Assembly (NCBI RefSeq): GCF_000423285.1
Contig: NZ_AUHR01000001.1
Location: 124,001-188,000, forward strand
DNA: 64,000 bases
From: Laribacter hongkongensis DSM 14985
GTDB lineage: Bacteria; Pseudomonadota; Gammaproteobacteria; Burkholderiales; Aquaspirillaceae
Direction of reading: 5' to 3'
Position numbers and translations under genes: made by a program. Positions within the stretch are counted from its first letter, which is position 1, and each line of letters opens with the position of its first letter. Below, in pieces: positions 11,772 through 21,985 of this stretch. A model generated the notes under the pieces. It was not told where the DNA came from. It saw only the letters and a list, made by a program, of their open reading frames with translations, and did not search any database.

Positions 11772-12687
11772 GTGCCGCTTCCAGCACCTTGAGGCACAGG
11801 GCTTCGTAAGTCAGCCCGGCCTCGCGTGCGGCCATCGGCACCAGGCTGTGGGTCGTCATGCCCGGTGCAGTATTGATCTCCAGCAGATACGGCTGCCCCG
11901 CCTCGTCGACGAGAAAGTCGATCCGCCCCCAGCCGCTGCCACCGAGCACGGCAAAGCCCTGCTCGGCCAGACGGCGCATGGCCAGCTCGTGTTCGTCATC
12001 CATTCCGGCCGGACAACGGTACACGGTGTCATCACGAAAATACTTGGCGTCGTAATCGTAAAACTCGGTGGCCGGTTCGATCTTGATCGCCGGCAGGGCC
12101 CGGCCTTCCAGCAGGGCCACGGTGTATTCGCCCCCTCCGACAAACTGCTCGGCCAGCACCAGCGGATCGAACTTGCGTGCTTCGGCGTAGGCCTGTGCCA
12201 GTTCGCCGGCCTTGCGGACCTTGGTCACACCGAGGCTGGAGCCTTCGCAGGCCGGCTTGACGAACATGGGCAGGCCCAGCTCCGCCTCAATCGCGGCAAA
12301 ATCACTGTCATCGGCCAGCAGGCGGAAATCCGGCACCGGTAGCCCGGCAGCCTTCCACACCAGCTTGGAGCGCCATTTGTCCATGCCGATGGCCGAGGCC
12401 ATCACGCCGCAGCCGGTGTAGGGAATTCCCATGGTTTCCAGCGCCCCTTGCAGGGTGCCGTCTTCACCAAACGCCCCGTGCAGGGCGATGAACACACGGT
12501 CAAAGCCTTCCGACTGCAAGGCGGCAAGCGGCTTTTCGGCCGGATCAAAGGCATGGGCGTCCACGCCCTGCCCGCGCAGGGCGTTCAGCACCCCCTGCCC
12601 GCTCATCAACGAGATTTCGCGCTCGCAGGAGTTGCCTCCCATCATCACGGCGACTTTGCCAAATCTGGACTTCATTGTTTCATTCAT
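11761..12687 (-). CDS. ddlB: D-alanine--D-alanine ligase
   Basis: 308-residue ATP-grasp ligase that makes the D-Ala-D-Ala dipeptide used by MurF. Motifs are [16 protein letters not shown] near the N-terminus, HGAFGEDG, the ATP-grasp loop EGSSLGV, and the Mg/ATP site GRIDFLVDE followed by [11 protein letters not shown]. The start codon overlaps the murC stop by 4 bp, as in many dcw clusters. Confidence 0.97.
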   Translation of the reverse strand: MNETMKSRFGKVAVMMGGNSCEREISLMSGQGVLNALRGQGVDAHAFDPAEKPLAALQSEGFDRVFIALHGAFGEDGTLQGALETMGIPYTGCGVMASAIGMDKWRSKLVWKAAGLPVPDFRLLADDSDFAAIEAELGLPMFVKPACEGSSLGVTKVRKAGELAQAYAEARKFDPLVLAEQFVGGGEYTVALLEGRALPAIKIEPATEFYDYDAKYFRDDTVYRCPAGMDDEHELAMRRLAEQGFAVLGGSGWGRIDFLVDEAGQPYLLEINTAPGMTTHSLVPMAAREAGLTYEALCLKVLEAAHVG

Positions 12688-14093
12688 GCTGCTTGGGTTC
12701 CTGCCAAGGTCACGAGCCGGCCCGGAGTCTGGCCGATCGAGCCCGCCCCCATGGTCAGGACCACGTCCCCGTCCTGCAATTGATCCAGAAGCGTGGCCGG
12801 CAGGTCGGCGATCCGCTCCACAAAAACCGGTTCCACTTTGCCGGCCACGCGCACTGCACGTGCCAGCGCACGGCCGTCAGCCGCCACGATCGGTGCCTCA
12901 CCGGCCGGATACACCTCGGCCAGCAACAAGGCATCCACGGTAGACAGCACGCCGACGAAATCCTCGAACAGGTCACGCGTCCGGGTATAGCGGTGCGGCT
13001 GGAAAGCCAGCACAAGCCGCCGCTCCGGAAACGCCCCGCGGGCAGCGGCCAGCGTGGCTGCCATTTCCACCGGATGGTGGCCGTAGTCATCAACCACCGT
13101 CGCCTGTCCTCCGGCGGGCAGGGCAATGTCGCCATAGCGCTGGAAGCGCCGTCCCACACCGGAAAACTCTGTCAGCCCGGCCGCAATCGCACCGATGTCG
13201 GCTCCGCATTCCAGGCCGATGGCAATGGCCGCCAGGGCATTGAGCACGTTGTGGCGTCCGGGCAGGTTGAGCGTGACCGGGTGGCGCTGTTCTTCGCCCT
13301 GCTGCTGCCAGACCACGTCAAACAGCATCTGGCCGGCCACCGGACGGATGTTGTCCGCCCGGACGTCGGCATCAGGCGTCAGGCCGTAGGTCGTCAGCGG
13401 CCGGGTGACAAATGGCAGGATTTCACGTACGTGTTTGTCGTCAATGCACAACACTGCCCGGCCATAGAACGGCAGCCGCTGCAAGAAATCGATGAATGCC
13501 TGCTTGAGCCGCTCGAAATCATGGCCGTAGGTATCCATGTGGTCGGCGTCGATGTTGGTCACGACGGCCATGACCGGCGACAGGCACAGGAAGCTGGCGT
13601 CCGATTCGTCGGCCTCGGCGACCAGATAGTCTCCCGAGCCCAGGCGGGCATTGCTGCCGGCGGCCGTCAGGCGGCCGCCGATCACGAAGGTCGGGTCCAG
13701 TCCGGCGCGCCCCAGCGCACTGGCGACCAGGCTGGTCGTGGTCGTCTTGCCGTGCGTACCGGCAATGGCGATGCCCTGCTTGAAGCGCATCAGTTCGGCC
13801 AGCATCTGCGCACGCGGCACGATGGGAATGCCGGCTGCGCGGGCAGCCATCACTTCCGGGTTGTCAGCCTGCACGGCCGTTGAAGTCACCACGACATTGG
13901 CGCCGTGCACATGCCCTTCGGCATGGCCGACATGAATCTGCGCTCCCGCTGCCGCCAGCCGCTCGGTCGTGACACTGGCAGCCAGATCGGAGCCGGACAC
14001 GGTATACCCCAGCGTCAGCAGGACTTCGGCGATGCCGCTCATGCCGACGCCGCCGATGCCGACGAAGTGAATGTGTCTGACTTTGTGTTTCAT
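12684..14093 (-). CDS. murC: UDP-N-acetylmuramate--L-alanine ligase MurC
   Basis: 469 residues. MurC adds the first amino acid (L-Ala) to UDP-MurNAc in the cytoplasm. The N-terminal Rossmann motif [16 protein letters not shown], the ATP loop [10 protein letters not shown], the central [10 protein letters not shown] and the MurC-type DDYGHHPVE motif are all present. It is 88 bp downstream of murG, one of the few loose junctions in this cluster. Confidence 0.98.
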   Translation of the reverse strand: MKHKVRHIHFVGIGGVGMSGIAEVLLTLGYTVSGSDLAASVTTERLAAAGAQIHVGHAEGHVHGANVVVTSTAVQADNPEVMAARAAGIPIVPRAQMLAELMRFKQGIAIAGTHGKTTTTSLVASALGRAGLDPTFVIGGRLTAAGSNARLGSGDYLVAEADESDASFLCLSPVMAVVTNIDADHMDTYGHDFERLKQAFIDFLQRLPFYGRAVLCIDDKHVREILPFVTRPLTTYGLTPDADVRADNIRPVAGQMLFDVVWQQQGEEQRHPVTLNLPGRHNVLNALAAIAIGLECGADIGAIAAGLTEFSGVGRRFQRYGDIALPAGGQATVVDDYGHHPVEMAATLAAARGAFPERRLVLAFQPHRYTRTRDLFEDFVGVLSTVDALLLAEVYPAGEAPIVAADGRALARAVRVAGKVEPVFVERIADLPATLLDQLQDGDVVLTMGAGSIGQTPGRLVTLAGTQAA

Positions 14094-14181
14094 GCTCTGA
14101 ATCCGCTTGCTGGCGCAAAACTCGTAAGGATACTGATTTTTCCGGTCCTGCTGTTTTGCGCCCAGTCATTTCCCGTGTTCG

Positions 14182-15246
14182 TCATTCGGCCAGCTCCTCG
14201 CAGACATCCGCCACCCGGCTGGCCGCATCGGTACGCGCCTGCCGGCGTGCCGCCACCGCCATCTCCAGACAGCGGTCGCGCGTCATGTCCGCCAGCAGGG
14301 CCGCCAGAGACTCGGCCGTCAGCCCGGACTGCGGCAGCAGGATGCCGGCTCCGGCATCCGCCAGAAAAGCGGCATTGCCGGTCTGGTGGTCATCCACGGC
14401 ATGCGGAAACGGCACCAGCACGCTGGCTACGCCAGCCGCAGCCAGTTCGGCCACGGTCAGTGCACCGGCCCGGCACAGCACCAGATCAGCGGCGGCATAT
14501 TCGGCGGCCATGTCGTCGATAAAGGCCCGGCAGTCAGCCGTCACGCCGGCGCGGGCATAGTTGTCACGCAATGCGTCCAGCTGCTTTGCTCCGGCCTGCT
14601 GCACCACCACCGGGCGTTCCGCCGCCGGCAGGCGGGCCAGTGCCTCGGGTACCACCTCGTTAAACACCCGGGCACCCAGGCTGCCGCCCACCACCAGCAG
14701 GCGCAACGGTCCGCTGCGTCCGGCAAAGCGGCTTTCCGGCGCCGGCAGCGCTGCGATGTCCGCCCGCACCGGGTTACCGACCAGACCGGCCTTGCCGGCA
14801 AACGCGCCGGGAAAGGCAAACAGGGTGCGTGTCGCAATGTGCGACAGCACGCGGTTGGTCAGCCCGGCAACCGAATTCTGTTCGTGGATCACCAGGGGTT
14901 TCCACAGCAGGCGTGCAGCCAGCCCGCCCGGCGCACCGGTATAGCCGCCGAATCCCACCACCACATCCGGCCGCACGCCAAACTGCAAGGCCAGTGACTT
15001 GAGCACGGCCCGCGCCAGCATGAGGGGCATCAGCAACCAGCGCCGTACGCCATTGCCACGCACGCCGCGGATGGCCAGCGTTTTCAGCGGATAGCCACGG
15101 TCCGGCACCAGACGGGTTTCCATACCGCCCTCGGCGCCGAGGAACACCACGGTCCAGCCGCGCTGGCGCAATTCATCCGCCACCGCCAGCGCCGGGAAAA
15201 TGTGCCCCCCGGTTCCACCCGTCATGATCAAGGCTGTCCGATTCAT
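14182..15246 (-). CDS. murG: Undecaprenyldiphospho-muramoylpentapeptide beta-N-acetylglucosaminyltransferase MurG
   Basis: 354-residue GT-B glycosyltransferase that converts lipid I to lipid II on the inner face of the membrane. The glycine loop TGGTGGHIFPALA is at the N-terminus. Later GGSLGARVFNE, and the acceptor and nucleotide sites GAGILLPQ and HAVDDHQTGNA, match the family. Upstream lies a 156-bp AT-rich gap to ftsW instead of the usual overlap. Confidence 0.97.
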   Translation of the reverse strand: MNRTALIMTGGTGGHIFPALAVADELRQRGWTVVFLGAEGGMETRLVPDRGYPLKTLAIRGVRGNGVRRWLLMPLMLARAVLKSLALQFGVRPDVVVGFGGYTGAPGGLAARLLWKPLVIHEQNSVAGLTNRVLSHIATRTLFAFPGAFAGKAGLVGNPVRADIAALPAPESRFAGRSGPLRLLVVGGSLGARVFNEVVPEALARLPAAERPVVVQQAGAKQLDALRDNYARAGVTADCRAFIDDMAAEYAAADLVLCRAGALTVAELAAAGVASVLVPFPHAVDDHQTGNAAFLADAGAGILLPQSGLTAESLAALLADMTRDRCLEMAVAARRQARTDAASRVADVCEELAE

Positions 15247-15402
15247 TTCAATTCGCCAATTCCTGCTTTACGCCAAAAACCAACAGTTGATAACACACGG
15301 CAATTTTACCGGCTTGATCTGGATTCCATACATTGAAATCCTTTTCTGGATTCTGTCATCCATGGTCGTTTTTCCGTTTGCCGGCGGAAAAACACAAATG
15401 GA
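15247..15402 (-). other. AT-rich gap between ftsW and murG
   Basis: This 156-bp stretch is much richer in A+T than the cluster around it. Just after the ftsW stop it contains a perfect 9-bp hairpin (GTTTTTCCG at 15368-15376 with CGGAAAAAC at 15385-15393, 8-base loop). CTGGATTC also occurs twice as a direct repeat (near 15319 and 15346). I see no coding frame. It could hold an internal promoter for murG (TAAAAT reads on the minus strand near 15308), but no -35 is convincing. Confidence 0.45.
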
Positions 15403-16641
15403 CTACACCTTGTAACCCCGCATCAGCAACCGGTTTTCCCAGTCAATCCGCAACAGGATTGCCAAAGCCATGCAATTTGCAAGAATTGCACTTCCACCAT
15501 AGGACAAAAGCGGCAAGGTCAAACCTTTTGTTGGTAGCAAACCCAGATTCACGCCGATATTGATAAAACACTGCCAGCCAATCCAGATTCCGATGGCCTG
15601 AGCCGCCAGCGCCTGGAAATGCCTTTCGAGTTTTCTGGATTCGCGTCCGATATGAAACGCGCGCCAGACCAGCCAGGCAAACAATCCGACCACGGTAGCA
15701 ATGCCGGCAAATCCGAATTCCTCGCCGATCACCGCCATCAAAAAGTCCGTGTGCGCCTCGGGCAGGTAAAAGAGTTTTTCCACGCTTTGCCCCAGTCCGA
15801 CGCCAAACCACTCGCCACGGCCAAAGGCAATCAGCGAATGCGACAGCTGGTAACCCTTGCCGTACGGATCCTGCCACGGGTCCAGAAACCCGACCACGCG
15901 CTCCATCCGGTACGGAGAACTCACCACCAGCCCCACCGCTGCCACCGCCCCGATGATCAGCAGGCCGAAAAAGATCCGCCCGTTGATGCCGCCGAGAAAC
16001 AGGGTGGCCATGGCAATCACCGCCACCACGGCAAAGGCACCGAAGTCCGGCTCGGCCAGCAGCAGTCCGCCGACCAGCACGATGGCACCCGCCATCGGCA
16101 CAAAGCCCTTCCACAGGCTTTCAAGAAAAAATCCCTGCAAGTACACGGCCTTGCGCGAAGTAAAGTCGGCGGCATACACCACCACCGCCAGCTTCATCAG
16201 CTCGGACGGTTGCAGGTTCATGAAGCCCAGCGAAATCCAGCGGCGCGAACCGTTCACCACCTTGCCGATCCCCGGCACCAGCACCAGCGCCAGCAGCACG
16301 ATCGCCAGCAGGAAAATCTTTGGCGCCCAGCGCTGCCAGATCCGCGTCGGCACCCGGAACACGCACCAGCCCACCCCCAGCGCCACGCCCAGCGACAGCG
16401 CATGCCGGATCAGGTAATAAAACCGGCTGTGGGTGGCGCGGTCGGCATCGGCATAGGCAATCGAGGCGGAATACACCATCACCAGCCCGATGGTCAGCAG
16501 GGCAACGATGACCCAGGCCAGCGGTTCGTCAAAGGTGCGAAAACGCGGCTCACCCAGCCCGGCCGGCGAACGCACCGGCCCTTGCAGGCTGCGCGCCACC
16601 ACCCGCCCCCGTCGCCACCAGCCTTGCCAGACGGCTTTCAC
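15403..16641 (-). CDS. ftsW: Septal peptidoglycan polymerase FtsW
   Basis: 412-residue SEDS-family glycosyltransferase that polymerises lipid II at the septum with FtsI. Ten membrane segments can be traced. Typical SEDS motifs are [45 protein letters not shown] and [10 protein letters not shown]. The N-terminus is Arg-rich and cytoplasmic. It overlaps murD by 4 bp. Compared with rodA in this window (33836-34942) it has the longer N-terminal tail expected of FtsW. Confidence 0.97.
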   Translation of the reverse strand: MKAVWQGWWRRGRVVARSLQGPVRSPAGLGEPRFRTFDEPLAWVIVALLTIGLVMVYSASIAYADADRATHSRFYYLIRHALSLGVALGVGWCVFRVPTRIWQRWAPKIFLLAIVLLALVLVPGIGKVVNGSRRWISLGFMNLQPSELMKLAVVVYAADFTSRKAVYLQGFFLESLWKGFVPMAGAIVLVGGLLLAEPDFGAFAVVAVIAMATLFLGGINGRIFFGLLIIGAVAAVGLVVSSPYRMERVVGFLDPWQDPYGKGYQLSHSLIAFGRGEWFGVGLGQSVEKLFYLPEAHTDFLMAVIGEEFGFAGIATVVGLFAWLVWRAFHIGRESRKLERHFQALAAQAIGIWIGWQCFINIGVNLGLLPTKGLTLPLLSYGGSAILANCMALAILLRIDWENRLLMRGYKV

Positions 16642-18008
16642 GGCTGCACTCCTGCCAGTTCACGGGCGCTGGCAATGAACACTTCTGCCCGGTGGGCATA
16701 GCCACGGAACATGTCAAAGCTGGCACAGGCCGGCGACAGCAGCACCACATCCCCCGGCTGCGCCAGCTCGAACCCGCGCCGGGTCGCTTCTTCCAGCGTG
16801 GCGCAGTCGATCAGCGGCAACGCCAGTCCGGCCAGCGCCTGGCGCACGACCGGCGCATCCCGGCCGATCAGCAACACTGCCCGGCCGATACGCGCCAGCG
16901 CCGGTGCCAGCGGGCTGAAATCCTGCCCCTTGCCGTCGCCGCCGGCGATCAGCACCACCGGCCGGGTCATGCCCTTGAGGGCCGCCTCGGTGGCACCGAC
17001 ATTGGTGCCCTTGGAATCGTCGATGAAGTCCACGCCCTCGTGGGTGAGGACGTGCTCGACCCGGTGCGCCAGCCCCTTGAAGGTGGTCAGCCCGGCCAGC
17101 AATCCGGCCCGAGGCAGTCCGGCGGCCTCGCACAGCGCCAGCGCCGCCAGCGCATTGGCCGCATTGTGCAGACCGACCAGCTGCATGGCGTCAAACGGCA
17201 ACAGCGCCTCGCCACCGGCACACAGCCAGTGACGGCCGTCACGCTCGGCCAGTGCGTAATCCGCCCCGGCATCTTCCAGCGAAAACCACACATGCCGCCG
17301 CTGCGGCCGCGCCATGGCCCGCACGAACAGGTCGTCGCGGTTGAGCACCTGCACACCGCCGCCGTTGAACACCGCCGCCTTGCTGTCAGCGTACGCGAGC
17401 AGGTCGCGGTAACGGTCGAGGTGATCCTCGGAAATGTTCAGCGTCGTGGCGGCGATGGCGTTGAGGCTCGTGGTGGTTTCCAGCTGGAAGCTGGACAGTT
17501 CCAGCACGAAACATTCGGGCAGTTCGCCACCGGCTTCGATGTCGGCCAGCGCATCCAGCACCGCCAGGCCGATATTGCCGGCCACCACCACGCGGCGCCC
17601 GCAGGCCGCCACCAGATGACCGGCCAGTGACGTCACCGTGGTCTTGCCGTTGGAGCCGGTAATGGCGATCACCGGGATGGCCAGCGGGGCAATCGCCCGC
17701 GCGAACACCTCCACGTCGCCGATCACTTCGCCGGCAAAGGCAGCCACCGCCGGCGTCGCCAGCGGTACGCCGGGGCTCAGCACCAGCACGTCGCAACCGG
17801 CAAACGTCGCAGCAGAAAACGCGCTGGCGCGCAGCTCGGCGCCCGCGGCCACCCCGGCCAGCTGGCCGGCATTGGGCGGTGCCTCGCGGCTGTCGGCCAC
17901 CACCAGCCGGCCCACGCGCGGAGCCAGGAAACGCGCCGCTGCCAGGCCACTGCCGCCCAGCCCGACCACGCACACGGTTTTGTTGGCGAATCCCAGATCG
18001 GCGTACAT
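16638..18008 (-). CDS. murD: UDP-N-acetylmuramoylalanine--D-glutamate ligase MurD
   Basis: 456-residue Mur ligase that adds D-Glu. Motifs: [15 protein letters not shown] near the N-terminus, the ATP loop [11 protein letters not shown], the central ELSSFQLET, the histidine region [10 protein letters not shown], and [11 protein letters not shown] (MurD type). It is 6 bp after mraY and overlaps ftsW by 4 bp. Confidence 0.98.
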   Translation of the reverse strand: MYADLGFANKTVCVVGLGGSGLAAARFLAPRVGRLVVADSREAPPNAGQLAGVAAGAELRASAFSAATFAGCDVLVLSPGVPLATPAVAAFAGEVIGDVEVFARAIAPLAIPVIAITGSNGKTTVTSLAGHLVAACGRRVVVAGNIGLAVLDALADIEAGGELPECFVLELSSFQLETTTSLNAIAATTLNISEDHLDRYRDLLAYADSKAAVFNGGGVQVLNRDDLFVRAMARPQRRHVWFSLEDAGADYALAERDGRHWLCAGGEALLPFDAMQLVGLHNAANALAALALCEAAGLPRAGLLAGLTTFKGLAHRVEHVLTHEGVDFIDDSKGTNVGATEAALKGMTRPVVLIAGGDGKGQDFSPLAPALARIGRAVLLIGRDAPVVRQALAGLALPLIDCATLEEATRRGFELAQPGDVVLLSPACASFDMFRGYAHRAEVFIASARELAGVQP

Positions 18009-18014
18009 GGCGGT

Positions 18015-19100
18015 TTATCTCAGCTTGAGGGTGGAAAGGCCGGCAAGGACCAGCATCATGGTGATGATCCAGAAGCGCACCACCACCTGGGTTTCCTTCC
18101 AGCCCTTGAGTTCAAAATGGTGATGCAGCGGCGCCATGCGGAACACCCGCTTGCCCGTGAGCTTGAAGCTCGCCACCTGGATCATCACCGACAGGGCTTC
18201 CATCACGAAGAGGCCGCCCATCACGAACAGCACGATTTCCTGGCGCACGATCACCGCCACCGTGCCCAGCGCCGCGCCCAGCGCCAGCGCGCCGACGTCA
18301 CCCATGAACACCTGTGCCGGATAGGCGTTGAACCACAGGAAGGCGAGGCAGGCACCGGCCATGGCGGCGCAGAACACCGCCACCTCGTGCGCGCCCGGAA
18401 TGTGCGGCAGCGACAGGTAGCTGGCAAACACGCTGTTGCCGGCCACGTAGGCAAACACCGCCAGTGCGGCCGACACCATCACCACCGGCATGGCAGCGAG
18501 GCCGTCCAGCCCGTCGGTCAGGTTGACCGCGTTGCTGGTGCCGACGATCACGAAATAGGTGAGGATGCAGAAGCCGACCACGCCGAACGGATAGATCACG
18601 TGCTTGAAGAACGGCACGATCAGTTCGGTGGCCGCCGGCAGCGACGCCGTGCTGATGAGGTAGATACCGGCAAAAATGGCGATGGCCGACTGCCAGAACA
18701 TCTTGGCGCGGGCGGAAATGCCCTTCGGGTCCTTGTAGACCACCTTGCGCCAGTCATCGTAAAAGCCGATCGCTCCGGTGCCGAACAGCACCGCCAGCAG
18801 GAGCCAGACGTACTTGTTGGTCAGGTCGGCCCACAGCAGGGTGGTGATGCCGATCGACAGCAGGATCAGCGTGCCGCCCATGGTCGGCGTGCCGGTCTTG
18901 ACGAGGTGCGTCTGCGGCCCGTCGGTACGGACCGCCTGCCCGACCTTGAGTTCGGCCAGCTTGCGGATCACCCACGGTCCGAGTGCCAGCCCGATGCCGA
19001 GCGCGGTCAGGCTTGCCAGCACCGCACGCAGCGTGACGTAGTTGAATACATTGAATGCCCGGACATATTCGCCGAGCCAGTCTGCCAGCCAGAGTAACAC
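18015..19100 (-). CDS. mraY: Phospho-N-acetylmuramoyl-pentapeptide transferase MraY
   Basis: 361-residue integral membrane enzyme that transfers phospho-MurNAc-pentapeptide to undecaprenyl phosphate, forming lipid I. Catalytic and magnesium motifs are [17 protein letters not shown] and [15 protein letters not shown], near the first cytoplasmic loop, and the C-terminal [12 protein letters not shown] (histidine loop) are also present. About ten membrane helices can be traced. Confidence 0.98.
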   Translation of the reverse strand: MLLWLADWLGEYVRAFNVFNYVTLRAVLASLTALGIGLALGPWVIRKLAELKVGQAVRTDGPQTHLVKTGTPTMGGTLILLSIGITTLLWADLTNKYVWLLLAVLFGTGAIGFYDDWRKVVYKDPKGISARAKMFWQSAIAIFAGIYLISTASLPAATELIVPFFKHVIYPFGVVGFCILTYFVIVGTSNAVNLTDGLDGLAAMPVVMVSAALAVFAYVAGNSVFASYLSLPHIPGAHEVAVFCAAMAGACLAFLWFNAYPAQVFMGDVGALALGAALGTVAVIVRQEIVLFVMGGLFVMEALSVMIQVASFKLTGKRVFRMAPLHHHFELKGWKETQVVVRFWIITMMLVLAGLSTLKLR

Positions 19101-19157
19101 TTGATTCCCTACTGGGCCGCCCCTCGGCGTGCCCTGGTTTGTTGTCCTGCCTGCGGG

Positions 19158-20516
19158 TCAGTACCCACCGGTTGCAGTCGCGGTCAGTGCCGCCACCACC
19201 CGTTCCATCTTCATGAAGCGCGAGCCCTTGACGAGCACGCTGTCGGCCGCGCCCAGCGGCGCCAGCGCCTCCAGCACAGCCTCGACCGAATCACACGCCA
19301 GTGCGCCCGGCCCAAAAGCCGCCGCCGCTTCACGGCTGACCGCCCCCAGCGTCACCAGCCCGTCCAGCCCGGCCGCCTTGGCCGCCTGGCCGATTTCGGC
19401 GTGCAGCGCCGGCGCACCCTCGCCCAGTTCGCCCAGATCACCGAACACCAGCCAGCGCCGGCCGCTCCGGGCCGCCAGTACGGCAATGGCAGCCCGTACC
19501 GAATCCGGATTGGCGTTGTAGGTGTCGTCGATCACCGTCAGCCCGCTGACGGCACGCCGGAATGCCAGCCGGCCGGGAACTCCGGCAAACGCCTGCAAAC
19601 CGGCCACCATCGCCGGCAGCGGCACGCCCATGGCCGACGCCACCGCACAGGCAGCCAGCGCATTGGCGAGCATGTGCTGCCCCGGCACCGGCAGCATGAC
19701 TGCGGCCCGGCCGGCCGGCGTCACCAGCGTCAGCCGGCTGCCGTCGGCCAGCAGTTCGGCATCGAGGGCATGCACGTCCCCGGCGGCAAGACCGAATTCC
19801 ACGATCCGCCGGCCGGCAGCGGCTGCCACGAAAAGATCCCGGTTCGGGTCGTCGCGGTTGATGACGGCCACGCCGTCGGCAGCCAGTCCGGCAAAAATCT
19901 CGGCCTTGGCCTGGGCAATCGCTTCCACCGAGCCGAAATGGCCGATATGCGCGCGCAGGGCGTTGTTGACCAGCGCCACCGTCGGTCGCGCCAGCCCGGA
20001 AAGATAGGTCAGCTCGCCGGCATGGTTCATGCCCATTTCGATCACGGCGGCCCGATGCGTGTCGCGCAGGCCGAGCAGGGTCAACGGCATGCCGATGTCG
20101 TTATTGAAGTTGCCGCCGGTCGCCAGCACCGCTTCGTCGCCCAGCCACTGCGCCAGCATGCCGCGCAGCATTTCCTTGACCGTGGTTTTGCCGTTGCTGC
20201 CGGTAATGCCGGCCAGCGGCAGGTCAAAGCGCCGGCGCCACAGCGCCGCCAGCTGGCCGAGCGCCAGGCGCGGATCGGCCACCTTGACCAGCGGCGCACC
20301 GGGCAGGTCGAAGTCACAGCGCACCACGGCACCGGCGGCACCGCGCGCCAGCACGTCGGCTACAAAATCATGGGCATCAAAGCGCTCGCCCTTCAGGGCG
20401 ACGAACAGGTCACCGGCCTTGATGGCCCGGCTGTCGGTCACCACCCGCGTGAAACCGGTGTTGTCACCCTGACGGACGGCAAACAGGGCCTCGGCCACCT
20501 CGTGCAGGGTCAGCAT
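19158..20516 (-). CDS. murF: UDP-N-acetylmuramoyl-tripeptide--D-alanyl-D-alanine ligase MurF
   Basis: 452-residue Mur ligase that adds D-Ala-D-Ala to complete the pentapeptide. It carries the substrate-binding VVTDSRAIKAGDLFVALKG, the ATP loop [11 protein letters not shown], the ENMGMNHAGE-like stretch VIEMGMNHAGEL, and DDTYNANPDS. The ATG at 20516 overlaps the murE stop by 7 bp and fits the family N-terminus (MLTLHEVAEAL), so an upstream alternative start at 20537 is not used. Confidence 0.97.
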   Translation of the reverse strand: MLTLHEVAEALFAVRQGDNTGFTRVVTDSRAIKAGDLFVALKGERFDAHDFVADVLARGAAGAVVRCDFDLPGAPLVKVADPRLALGQLAALWRRRFDLPLAGITGSNGKTTVKEMLRGMLAQWLGDEAVLATGGNFNNDIGMPLTLLGLRDTHRAAVIEMGMNHAGELTYLSGLARPTVALVNNALRAHIGHFGSVEAIAQAKAEIFAGLAADGVAVINRDDPNRDLFVAAAAGRRIVEFGLAAGDVHALDAELLADGSRLTLVTPAGRAAVMLPVPGQHMLANALAACAVASAMGVPLPAMVAGLQAFAGVPGRLAFRRAVSGLTVIDDTYNANPDSVRAAIAVLAARSGRRWLVFGDLGELGEGAPALHAEIGQAAKAAGLDGLVTLGAVSREAAAAFGPGALACDSVEAVLEALAPLGAADSVLVKGSRFMKMERVVAALTATATGGY

Positions 20517-21985
20517 GGGCGCTGTCCCCAGGCACACAGTGCCGCCTCGGCCTCGCGCACGTCGCTGAAGCTGTGCTTGACGCCCTGGATGTCCTGGTAG
20601 TCCTCGTGACCCTTGCCGGCCACCAGCACCACGTCCCCGACCCTGGCCTGTGCCACCGCCCAGTGGATGGCGGCCCGGCGGTCCGGTTCGACCTGCGTCG
20701 GCTGCCGCATGCCGGCCAGGATGTCGTCGATGATCACCTGCGGCGACTCGGTACGCGGATTGTCGCTGGTGACCACGGTCACGTCGGCAAAGCGCTCGGC
20801 GATGTCGCCCATCAGCGGCCGCTTGCCGCGGTCACGGTCGCCGCCGCAGCCGAAGACGGCAAACAGGCGGCCGCCGGCCGGCTTGATGTCTGCCAGCGTC
20901 GACAGGGCTTTTTCCAGTGCGTCCGGCGTATGGGCATAGTCAATCACCACCAGCGGCTCGCGCGTGCCGCCGACCCGCTGCATGCGCCCGCGCGCCGGCT
21001 GGATCTGTCCCAGCACCCGGCACGCCTGCGTCAGCGGCACGCCGTTGACGCACAGCACAGCCAGGCAGGCCAGCAGGTTGGAGGCATTGAAACGGCCAAG
21101 GAAGGCCGACTCGATGCGGCCGTGGCCCCACGGGGTGGCCAGCTCCATCGCCAGCCCTTCAAGACTGGCGTGCACTGCCATCGGCCGTACGTCGCCATGT
21201 TCCAGCCCGTAGGTAATTACCTGTCCGGCCGTACAGCGGCTTGCCAGCTCGCGGCCGAACTGGTCGTCCACGTTGATGACGGCATGCTGAAGGCCCTGCC
21301 AGTGGAACAGGCGCTCCTTGGTAGCGCCGTAGGCAGCCATCGAACCGTGATAGTCCAGATGGTCGCGGGTCAGGTTGGTGAACACGGCGGTGCCGAACGT
21401 CACACCGTTGACGCGGAACTGGTCCAGCCCGTGGCTGGACACTTCCATGGCGACCACATGCGCGCCCTGGCGGCGGAAATCCGCCAGCGTGCGCTGCACC
21501 GTCACCGGGTCCGGCGTGGTGTGGGTGGCGTCGGACAGCGCACCGAAAAAGCCGTTGCCGACTGTGCCGATCAGCGCCGCCTTCTGCCCCAGCAGGGTGA
21601 AGGCCTGTGCCAGCCAGGTGGTGATCGAGGTCTTGCCGTTGGTGCCGGTAACACCGATCACCGTCAGCGCCTCGCTGGGCCGTCCCAGCAAAAAGGACGC
21701 CACCACGCCGGCGCGGGCACGCAGGTCCGGCACCGGCAGGTTGGGCACGGTCCAGCCGGGCTGCCATTCAAAGCCGTCTGCCGGGTCCCACGCCACGGCC
21801 ACCGCCCCGCGGGAAATGGCGTCGGCAATGTAGTTGCGGCCATCGGCATATTCGCCACGGAAGGCCAGGAAGAGGTCACCCGGCAACACGCGGCGGCTGT
21901 CGGACGTGACCCGGTCCGGCCGCGCGCCCAGCGCATCCAGCGCGGCAGCATCCCAGGGTGCCAGGGGAGTCAGAGCGGAAATCAT
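20510..21985 (-). CDS. murE: UDP-MurNAc-L-Ala-D-Glu--2,6-diaminopimelate ligase MurE
   Basis: 491-residue Mur ligase. The DNPRTESP motif is the signature of meso-diaminopimelate addition, the Gram-negative type, rather than lysine. Other motifs are VTSDSRRVLPGDLFLAFRG, the ATP loop GTNGKTSITTW, TTPDPVTVQ and HTPDALEKAL. The ATG at 21985 overlaps the ftsI stop as ATGA. A longer open frame extends upstream inside ftsI but is not MurE-like. Confidence 0.97.
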   Translation of the reverse strand: MISALTPLAPWDAAALDALGARPDRVTSDSRRVLPGDLFLAFRGEYADGRNYIADAISRGAVAVAWDPADGFEWQPGWTVPNLPVPDLRARAGVVASFLLGRPSEALTVIGVTGTNGKTSITTWLAQAFTLLGQKAALIGTVGNGFFGALSDATHTTPDPVTVQRTLADFRRQGAHVVAMEVSSHGLDQFRVNGVTFGTAVFTNLTRDHLDYHGSMAAYGATKERLFHWQGLQHAVINVDDQFGRELASRCTAGQVITYGLEHGDVRPMAVHASLEGLAMELATPWGHGRIESAFLGRFNASNLLACLAVLCVNGVPLTQACRVLGQIQPARGRMQRVGGTREPLVVIDYAHTPDALEKALSTLADIKPAGGRLFAVFGCGGDRDRGKRPLMGDIAERFADVTVVTSDNPRTESPQVIIDDILAGMRQPTQVEPDRRAAIHWAVAQARVGDVVLVAGKGHEDYQDIQGVKHSFSDVREAEAALCAWGQRPC

